A program made the position numbers and the translations under genes. This document shows, piece by piece, positions 6,211 to 10,903 of a stretch of DNA of 10,903 nt; positions within the stretch are counted from its first letter, which is position 1; each line of letters starts with the position of its first letter. The stretch covers positions 1 through 10,903 of the forward strand of contig CAYQAE010000064.1 of assembly GCA_964415445.1 (NCBI GenBank), read 5' to 3'. The notes beneath the pieces were generated by a model, which saw nothing but the letters and a program-made list of their open reading frames with translations, searched no databases and was not told the DNA's origin. Source of the stretch: CAYQAE01 sp964415445 [NCBI: uncultured archaeon] (lineage in GTDB: Archaea; CAYQAE01).

Positions 6211-6270
6211 ACCTTTTTGCAAAAGTATTAATGATCTACCTTAAGGTTTTTGATTAGGTTTTAATAAATA
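6211..6270 (-). promoter_or_regulatory. Promoter region of the mevalonate operon
   Basis: Two TATA candidates lie before the ATG at 6203 on the minus strand. ATTAATACTT (6232-6223) would give an almost leaderless mRNA. TATTTATTAAAA (6270-6259) would give a leader of about 35 bases containing AAAGGT (ending at 6211) as ribosome-binding site. The sequence does not decide between them. No operator-like repeat was seen. Confidence 0.4.
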
Positions 6271-6285
6271 AAAAAATTAATTTTT
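6270..6285 (-). terminator. Terminator after the nucleotidyltransferase gene
   Basis: A 14-bp AT-only palindrome (6272-6285, AAAAA-TTAA-TTTTT) provides a T7 run (6276-6270) to minus-strand transcription 18-33 bases past the stop at 6303. This suits archaeal oligo-T termination. It lies right against the upstream TATA candidate of the mevalonate operon, so the two units are closely packed but separate. Confidence 0.45.
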
Positions 6286-6302
6286 CTAGATAATTTGAGA
6301 TC

Positions 6303-7046
6303 CTATAGTATTTCTTTGAACTCCTTATCTATTTTTTCTACATCTAATTTTTCATATTTGGCTAAGGACCCTATATCATACCAAAATGCATCTGTTAGAT
6401 ATCCATATACTTTCATATCCTCTTTCATTAAGTAAGGGATAAGATCGCTATTTAGATCAATTACGTTATCGCCGGTACTAAATTCATTTAGAATATCTAA
6501 TACTTCATGCTCCATTATATAAATTCCCATATTCGCTGCTTTTTCTAATTTGGGTTTTTCTAAAAATTCTATGACTTTTGAGCTTTTTTTGGTGTTATCT
6601 TCTACATTTGCAACTCCAACTGGTACTGCAAATCCCCTAGCTAGGGCTACAGTTAAAAGTGCATTATTTTTTTTATGCTCTTCTAACATCTCAGATAAAT
6701 CAATTGTGCTTATTATATCTCCATAGTAAATTAAATATCGATCTGAATTTAGTTCATCTTGTGCATTAAGTATTGCTCCACCAGTTCCAGTAGATTTTTC
6801 CTCATCTAGAACATATTTAATATTTAGATCAAAACGCGTGCCATCTCCAAAATAGTTTTTTATCTGATTTGCTTTATAATTTGCAAGCATTAAAATATCT
6901 TTGACTTGATTGTGTTTCATAAGCTTTACTATATATTCTAAGACAGGTTTTTGGCTACCAGCTATAGGTATCATACATTTTTGGATGTAGTTAGATAGTG
7001 GAGATAATCTTGTTCCTTTTCCGCCAGATAGAATTATTCCTTGCAT
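6303..7046 (-). CDS. Sugar-1-phosphate nucleotidyltransferase
   Basis: This 247-residue enzyme of the glucose-1-phosphate thymidylyl/uridylyltransferase family joins an NTP and a sugar 1-phosphate to make a nucleotide sugar and pyrophosphate. Counting from the chosen Met, the N-terminus MQGIILSGGKGTRLSPLS carries the nucleotide-binding GGxGTRL motif at residues 8-14. Later motifs are STGTGGAI, YYGDI (metal-binding Asp), FLEKPKL, NMGIYIM and FWYDIGS. There is no C-terminal left-handed beta-helix, so it is a transferase only, not a GlmU-type fusion. Base and sugar specificity cannot be read from the sequence. I start it at 7046 rather than the ATG at 7058. The family begins right at the QGIILSGG strand, GTGATC (7054-7049) is a Shine-Dalgarno match just upstream, and the TATA box at 7081-7074 places transcription start near 7051. 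It diverges from the WbpB-like gene, which suggests a shared sugar pathway. Confidence 0.88.
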   Translation of the reverse strand: MQGIILSGGKGTRLSPLSNYIQKCMIPIAGSQKPVLEYIVKLMKHNQVKDILMLANYKANQIKNYFGDGTRFDLNIKYVLDEEKSTGTGGAILNAQDELNSDRYLIYYGDIISTIDLSEMLEEHKKNNALLTVALARGFAVPVGVANVEDNTKKSSKVIEFLEKPKLEKAANMGIYIMEHEVLDILNEFSTGDNVIDLNSDLIPYLMKEDMKVYGYLTDAFWYDIGSLAKYEKLDVEKIDKEFKEIL

Positions 7047-7073
7047 AAGATCACACATATTGAGTAATTTTGT

Positions 7074-7081
7074 AGTATAAA
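7074..7081 (-). promoter_or_regulatory. TATA box for the nucleotidyltransferase gene
   Basis: Minus-strand TTTATACT at 7081-7074 predicts transcription from about 7051, leaving only some five leader bases before the ATG at 7046. An upstream start at 7058 would then fall outside the mRNA, which supports the shorter protein. It is back-to-back with the promoter of the oxidoreductase gene, 15 bases away. Confidence 0.5.
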
Positions 7082-7090
7082 TCTATTTCG

Positions 7091-7103
7091 AAAGGTTTAA
7101 TAA
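7091..7103 (+). promoter_or_regulatory. BRE/TATA promoter for the WbpB-like gene
   Basis: TTTAATAA at 7096-7103 is preceded by a purine-rich AAAGG that resembles a BRE. The first T is 30 bases before the ATG at 7126, and the space between holds only AT-rich sequence without a Shine-Dalgarno. This is the pattern of a leaderless archaeal transcript. Confidence 0.55.
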
Positions 7104-7125
7104 TTAGCTAATTTTATTTTATTTT

Positions 7126-8139
7126 ATGCTAAATACTGCTGTAGTTGGAGTAGGTGGTTTTGGAAAACATCATGCACGTGTTTATTCTTCACTAGAGAAT
7201 TCAAATTTAGTTGCAGTTTGTGACAAAAATATAAATACAGTAAAAGAGATAGCCTCTAAATATAAAGTTCCATATTATACAGATTATCATAAAATGCTAC
7301 AGTCAGAAAATATTGATGCCCTAACTTTATCAGTACCTGCTAGTTTGCATTATAAATTATCTAAAGATATTTTAGAAAATTATAATCTTCATCTTTTGAT
7401 TGAAAAACCAATAGCTTCAACAGTGGATGAGGCAAAAGAGATTCTAAATTTAGCAAAAAAATCAAATTCAAAGATTATGGTTGGCCATCTTGAGAGGTTT
7501 AATCCTGTTACAAAAGTAGCTAAAGAGATTTTAAATGAAGAAAAAATAGATCCGATTTTAGTATCATCTATTAGGATGGGTATAAACCCTGGCCGGGCTG
7601 TAGATGTTGGTGTGGCTCTAGATCTAGCTGTACATGATATTGATATAGTAACTCATTTTTTTGACAAAAAACCAAAAAGAATCTATTCAGAAATTGTTAA
7701 TCGAAAAAGATCAGAACATGATGATTATGCAGAAGTTTTACTAAATTATGGTGAAGGTACAATTGGTCGAGTCAGCGCGAATCGAGTTGCATCTAAAAAG
7801 ATTAGAAAATTTTATGTTATAAATGAGGAGTATTTCATAGAGGCAAATTATACTACTCAAGATATTTTTATTACAAAAAATGCAGAAATGTCTGATTTTG
7901 AAGGGTATGGTGAATATCTTCTTAAGATTGGTAAAGGAGACGTAACTAGACCTCATGTTGAGAAGGATGAACCACTAAAATTAGAGTTAGATCATTTTAT
8001 TGATAGTATTGAGAATAATAAAGAACCAATGATAAATGGAAAAGAAGCAACTAATTCGCTAGCTATAGTTTTAGCTGCACTAAAATCTGGGAGAGAAAAT
8101 CAGGCAATAAAATTTAATGGAGATTCATTTTTACTTTGA
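7126..8139 (+). CDS. Gfo/Idh/MocA oxidoreductase, probable UDP-GlcNAcA 3-dehydrogenase (WbpB-like)
   Basis: This 337-residue NAD(P)-dependent sugar oxidoreductase has an N-terminal Rossmann fold starting VVGVGGFGKHHA (GxGxxG, residues 8-13). The family EKP motif is E93-K94-P95, and the catalytic stretch DLAVHDID (166-173) has His170 and Asp171 in a C-terminal alpha/beta domain. GHLERFNP (120-127) is typical of the WbpB/MviM-like branch. Given the dehydrogenase, aminotransferase and acyltransferase next door, it most likely oxidises C3 of UDP-N-acetylglucosaminuronate to the 3-keto sugar that the aminotransferase uses. It is the only gene of the set on the plus strand and runs towards the other three. 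The ATG at 7126 starts directly at the family's first strand and fits a leaderless promoter. Other substrates within this large family (for example inositol or other keto sugars) are possible without the context. Confidence 0.85.
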   Translation: MLNTAVVGVGGFGKHHARVYSSLENSNLVAVCDKNINTVKEIASKYKVPYYTDYHKMLQSENIDALTLSVPASLHYKLSKDILENYNLHLLIEKPIASTVDEAKEILNLAKKSNSKIMVGHLERFNPVTKVAKEILNEEKIDPILVSSIRMGINPGRAVDVGVALDLAVHDIDIVTHFFDKKPKRIYSEIVNRKRSEHDDYAEVLLNYGEGTIGRVSANRVASKKIRKFYVINEEYFIEANYTTQDIFITKNAEMSDFEGYGEYLLKIGKGDVTRPHVEKDEPLKLELDHFIDSIENNKEPMINGKEATNSLAIVLAALKSGRENQAIKFNGDSFLL

Positions 8140-8169
8140 TATTTCTCTTTTCTAAGATAACAACTATGT

Positions 8170-8207
8170 AATTTTTTATAAAAAATTCAAAATAACAAAG
8201 TTATTTT
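8170..8207. terminator. Bidirectional terminator between convergent sugar genes
   Basis: The 90-base gap between the stops at 8139 and 8230 holds two AT-rich inverted repeats. The first is an 18-bp perfect palindrome at 8170-8187, AATTTTTT-AT-AAAAAATT in overlapping symmetry. The second is a hairpin with 8-bp arms, AAAATAAC (8189-8196) and GTTATTTT (8200-8207), around AAA. Both offer T-runs on either strand. This is the only substantial gap between these genes and fits termination of both transcripts. Confidence 0.6.
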
Positions 8208-8229
8208 TAAAATATAAAATCACAAACTT

Positions 8230-9315
8230 TTACTTATATGATTTCAAAGAACCTATCACTTTATTAATATCACTATCATCTAAATTAGGATGAATTGGTA
8301 GTGATATTACTCTTTTTGAAATATCTTCTGCCACAGGACATGACTCTTTGTATCCTAATTTTTGATATAAATGTTGCTTATGTATTGGTGTAGGATAATA
8401 TATCCTAGCTTGAATTCCTTCCTTTTCTAGATGATTGATTAGGTTTTGGCGATCAATATCTTCATCTAAAGTTAATGTGTATTGATGATATACGTGCCTT
8501 GAATTATTAGTTTCTTTTGGTGTTTTTAGAAAATATAGATCTTTCAAATTTTTTGTATATTTATTTGCAATCTCAATTCGTTTCTCTGTCATAAAATCTA
8601 AATTTTTAAGCTGAATGAGTCCAAATATAGCACTCATTGGTGTGATTCTAAAATTATAACCTAACTCAATATGCCTATATTGTGCATCTTGTCCATGATT
8701 TCTAAGCCTTTTACACTTCTCTGCTATTTCTTTATCATTAGTTGTAATCATCCCACCTTCTCCAGTTGCCATATTTTTAGTTCTGTAAAATGAAAATGAA
8801 TTGGCTATCCCAAAGTTCCCTACCTTTTTATTTTGATATTCTGCATTGTGAGCTTGACATGCATCTTCTATGAAAAAAAGTTCATTATCTTCTGCAATCT
8901 CTTTCAATGCTCTAATATCACAAGGTAGACCATAAAGATGTACACCTATTATTCCCTTAGTTTTTTTTGTAATTTTTTCTTTCACTGATTCTGGATCGAT
9001 ATTGAAAGTTTCAGGGTCAATATCTGCAAATTTAGGGATAGATCCACAAAAGAGAACACAATTTGCAGTAGCGATGAAAGAAAAAGGAGTGGTAATTATT
9101 TCATCTCCTTCTTTTATATTATTTGCAAGTAGAGATATATGCAAAGCTGAAGTTCCAGATGATACACTTATTGCATGATCTACTTTTAGATGATCTGAAA
9201 ATTTTTCTTCAAATTCACTAATTTTATCGTATCCTTTGTAGAATGAATCTAATATTAAATTTTTAGCATCTTTTAAATATTCTTCCTTAAAATAGGGTTT
9301 TGCAATTGGTATCAT
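8230..9315 (-). CDS. DegT/DnrJ/EryC1/StrS aminotransferase, probable UDP-3-keto-GlcNAcA transaminase (WbpE-like)
   Basis: This 361-residue PLP enzyme transfers an amino group to a keto sugar nucleotide. The Schiff-base lysine is K180 in SFYRTKNMATGEGG. The PLP-ring aspartate is D151 in FIEDACQAH with Q154, and the phosphate-binding segment is SSGTSALH (52-59). The N-terminus IPIAKPYF is the usual start of the family and the length is normal. In this locus the expected reaction is glutamate-dependent amination of UDP-2-acetamido-3-keto-glucuronate at C3, the WbpE step. It is the last gene of the minus-strand operon, 6 bases after the acyltransferase stop, with a weak ribosome-binding site, so translation is probably coupled. 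Amination at C4 of a different sugar (PglE or bacillosamine type) is the main alternative. The C3 assignment rests on the 6-dehydrogenase and Gfo/Idh neighbours. Confidence 0.88.
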   Translation of the reverse strand: MIPIAKPYFKEEYLKDAKNLILDSFYKGYDKISEFEEKFSDHLKVDHAISVSSGTSALHISLLANNIKEGDEIITTPFSFIATANCVLFCGSIPKFADIDPETFNIDPESVKEKITKKTKGIIGVHLYGLPCDIRALKEIAEDNELFFIEDACQAHNAEYQNKKVGNFGIANSFSFYRTKNMATGEGGMITTNDKEIAEKCKRLRNHGQDAQYRHIELGYNFRITPMSAIFGLIQLKNLDFMTEKRIEIANKYTKNLKDLYFLKTPKETNNSRHVYHQYTLTLDEDIDRQNLINHLEKEGIQARIYYPTPIHKQHLYQKLGYKESCPVAEDISKRVISLPIHPNLDDSDINKVIGSLKSYK

Positions 9316-9321
9316 TTTTTA

Positions 9322-9915
9322 TCATATCTTATTTTTTGTTTTCATCCTCTCTGGAAGTTCTTTAATTTTTGCAGGATTACCTACAGCAAGTTTCCATGAA
9401 GGTACATTTTTTGTAACTACACTTCCTGCAGCAACTACTGAACCTTTTCCGATTTTAATACCAGGAAGAATTGTTGTATTTGCACCAATCGTTACATTAT
9501 CATATATCTCCGGTGCATGTGGATTATATTCTCCTCTTATTGGATATTTATCATTAATTAAAGTTGCACAAGGTCCTAAAAATACATTATTCCCAATTTT
9601 AGTATAGGTAGGGATATATACATTTGATTGGATGCTGATATTATCTCCTAAAGTACATGAGCCATCAATTATAGAATTAGTTCCAACTAGAACATTATTT
9701 CCTATTTTTGTATTTTCACGTATTAGTATATTATGTCCACTTCTAAAATTATCTCCTATCTTAACATCTGCATAAATAATGGATCCATATCTTACTATAG
9801 AATTATTTCCGATTATAGTTTTAACGTTTTCTTTGTATACTTTTGGGAGATAACCTAATAATACATTTTCTTCAATTTCTGTATTATTACCGACCTTTAT
9901 TTTAGTAGTTTCCAT
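9322..9915 (-). CDS. Left-handed beta-helix acyltransferase, probable WbpD-like N-acetyltransferase
   Basis: This protein of about 197 residues is built almost entirely of hexapeptide repeats ([ILV]-G-x4, for example TIIGNN, VKIGDN, TKIGNN, VLVGTN, CTLGDN, VTIGAN and IKIGKG). The family's GHNILIREN and INDKYPIRG motifs are present, and it ends in VVAAGSVVTKNVPSWKLAVGNPAKI. These trimeric enzymes acetylate an amino sugar with acetyl-CoA; here it would be the 3-amino group made by the WbpE-like enzyme. I place the start at the ATG at 9915. It overlaps the dehydrogenase stop as TAATG and has AGGA five bases upstream, whereas the in-frame ATG at 9930 adds MDRKI and has no Shine-Dalgarno. Specificity is inferred from the operon. 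An acyltransferase for another 3- or 4-amino sugar would look the same. Confidence 0.85.
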   Translation of the reverse strand: METTKIKVGNNTEIEENVLLGYLPKVYKENVKTIIGNNSIVRYGSIIYADVKIGDNFRSGHNILIRENTKIGNNVLVGTNSIIDGSCTLGDNISIQSNVYIPTYTKIGNNVFLGPCATLINDKYPIRGEYNPHAPEIYDNVTIGANTTILPGIKIGKGSVVAAGSVVTKNVPSWKLAVGNPAKIKELPERMKTKNKI

Positions 9916-10903
9916 TATTTTCCTATCCATTTAACTGATATTTCATTTAAATCAGAATTAACTATACGTACTGAATCAATTAGTGTCGCACCTTTTTTTG
10001 TAATATTTTGCATCTTTTTCCAATCTATATCTTTGTATTCTTTGTGATCTGTTACAATAATTATTCCATCTGAATCTTTTATAGTTTCTTCAATATTATT
10101 TGATCCTCTCAATTTAGTTATATTTTCTATTTCTTCGACATTAAATAGAGGATCGTGAATTATTATGTTTTTTGATAATTTGGATACTTCTTTTGTAATA
10201 AGTAGAGTTGGTGAATATCTATATTCTTTGACTCCTCCTCTGTAGGCTAGACCCAAAATTGAAATTTTTTCATACTTTTTTTTATTTTCTTCTAATTTCT
10301 TTCTTATAATTTTAGACATATTATTATTAATTTTTCTTGCTGTTTTAATTAAGGTTGTATCAATTTTTACATAATTGCTTATAAAATAAGGATAAACTGG
10401 AATGCAATGTCCACCCACTCCTGGTCCTGGTTTGTGAATATTACAAAAAGGCTGAGTATTTGCAGCATTTATTATCTCCATTGCATCTAAATTTAGATCC
10501 TCTGAAGCTAGGGCTAACTCATTAGCTAATGCAATATTTACATCACGATATACTCCTTCAAATACTTTAACCGTTTCTGCAGCTTTAATTGAACTAACTA
10601 AAATAGTTCCTTTATTATTAATTGAATCATATAATTTAGATAAAATTTTTGCAGTTTTTTTATCAGTAGCACCAATTATTTTTGGATAATTTTTTGTGAT
10701 ATCATCTATTGCCTGACCTGATGATACTCTCTCAGGACAATGCGCTACCCCAAAATCTTTACCTGCTTTAAGTCCTGATTTTTCTAAAATTGGAATTATC
10801 TTTTTATCAACAGTTCCAGGTGCCATAGTAGTTTCTATTATTACAATTGAATCTTTATGAAGTCCTTTTGATATTTCTTCAGCTGCAGATTCAATTATTG
10901 ATG
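9915..10903 (-). CDS. UDP-HexNAc 6-dehydrogenase, WbpA/WecC type (N-terminus outside window)
   Basis: The frame stays open to the window end, giving 328 visible residues; about 100-120 of the usual 430 or so are missing. The visible part begins SIIESAAEEISKGL and continues SIVIIETTMAPGT, the end of the Rossmann domain in this family, so the ATG at 10826 inside it is not the start. The central domain has AETVKVFEGVYRDVNIALANELA and the active-site Cys in GPGVGGHCIPVYPYF. The C-terminal UDP-binding domain has ISILGLAYRGGVKEYRYSP. The enzyme oxidises C6 of UDP-GlcNAc (WbpA) or UDP-ManNAc (WecC) to the uronate with two NAD+. The motifs alone do not separate these. The WbpB/E/D-like neighbours favour UDP-GlcNAc. 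Its TAA shares one base with the next ATG (TAATG), implying coupled translation. Confidence 0.88.
   Translation of the reverse strand, partial: SIIESAAEEISKGLHKDSIVIIETTMAPGTVDKKIIPILEKSGLKAGKDFGVAHCPERVSSGQAIDDITKNYPKIIGATDKKTAKILSKLYDSINNKGTILVSSIKAAETVKVFEGVYRDVNIALANELALASEDLNLDAMEIINAANTQPFCNIHKPGPGVGGHCIPVYPYFISNYVKIDTTLIKTARKINNNMSKIIRKKLEENKKKYEKISILGLAYRGGVKEYRYSPTLLITKEVSKLSKNIIIHDPLFNVEEIENITKLRGSNNIEETIKDSDGIIIVTDHKEYKDIDWKKMQNITKKGATLIDSVRIVNSDLNEISVKWIGK

Noticed and set aside
7047-7058. ATG at 7058 as start of the nucleotidyltransferase
   Set aside because: It adds MCDL before the conserved first strand, overlaps the Shine-Dalgarno GTGATC, and lies upstream of the transcription start predicted from the TATA box.
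7741-7956. 71-codon minus-strand frame inside the WbpB-like gene
   Set aside because: It is antisense to a clear oxidoreductase gene and has no recognisable motif or start signals.
8140-8229. Small gene or RNA in the gap between the convergent sugar genes
   Set aside because: No frame or structured GC-rich element is present, only AT-rich inverted repeats that fit termination.
9915-10826. ATG at 10826 as start of the 6-dehydrogenase
   Set aside because: The frame continues upstream to the window end with family-typical sequence (SIIESAAEEISKGL), and the Met falls inside the conserved ETTMAPGT segment.

Overview
The window reads as an AT-rich archaeal chromosome segment. The evidence is a complete archaeal mevalonate-entry block (acetoacetyl-CoA thiolase, HMG-CoA synthase and a DUF35 zinc-ribbon/OB-fold protein), a RecA/KaiC-type ATPase, the tiny ribosomal protein eL41 (archaeal/eukaryotic type), TATA boxes about 26 bases before several start codons, and Shine-Dalgarno sites of the GGTGAT type. 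The exact lineage cannot be fixed from this sequence. A mesophilic, AT-rich archaeon such as a Nitrososphaerota or Thermoplasmatota member is only a guess.

Layout. Bases 1-86 form a perfect 40-bp inverted repeat at the window edge. It lies inside the start of a truncated secreted-protein gene on the minus strand (TTG start at 236, signal peptide, good promoter and Shine-Dalgarno). Bases 294-1885 (minus) hold two translationally coupled membrane-protein genes: an unrecognised six-helix protein and a UPF0104/LPG-synthase-TM-like protein. A 110-bp divergent promoter region separates them from rpl41e (1996-2088, plus), a 30-residue gene that is easily missed. From 6203 back to 2094 (minus) runs a tight five-gene operon: KaiC-like ATPase, HMG-CoA synthase, thiolase, DUF35 protein and an unrecognised basic protein. 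The gaps are 20, 3, 4 and 6 bases. Its 3' end stops 5 bases from the convergent rpl41e stop.

Bases 6303-10903 are a nucleotide-sugar locus. A sugar-1-phosphate nucleotidyltransferase (minus) and a Gfo/Idh/MocA oxidoreductase (plus) diverge from a 79-bp promoter region. The oxidoreductase converges on a three-gene minus-strand operon: UDP-HexNAc 6-dehydrogenase (cut by the window end), hexapeptide acyltransferase and DegT-type aminotransferase. Together these match the WbpA, WbpB, WbpE and WbpD steps that convert UDP-GlcNAc to UDP-2,3-diacetamido-2,3-dideoxy-glucuronic acid, a sugar used in archaeal N-glycans and bacterial O-antigens.

The genes look intact apart from those cut by the two ends. 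No tRNA, rRNA, CRISPR array or insertion sequence was seen, and no gene-free stretch exceeds 300 bases. The points most worth a second look are the KaiC-like ATPase tied to the mevalonate enzymes with an altered catalytic-glutamate motif, the unknown last gene of that operon, the unannotated-type mini-gene rpl41e with its antisense overlap, and the edge palindrome, which may be an assembly or amplification artefact.
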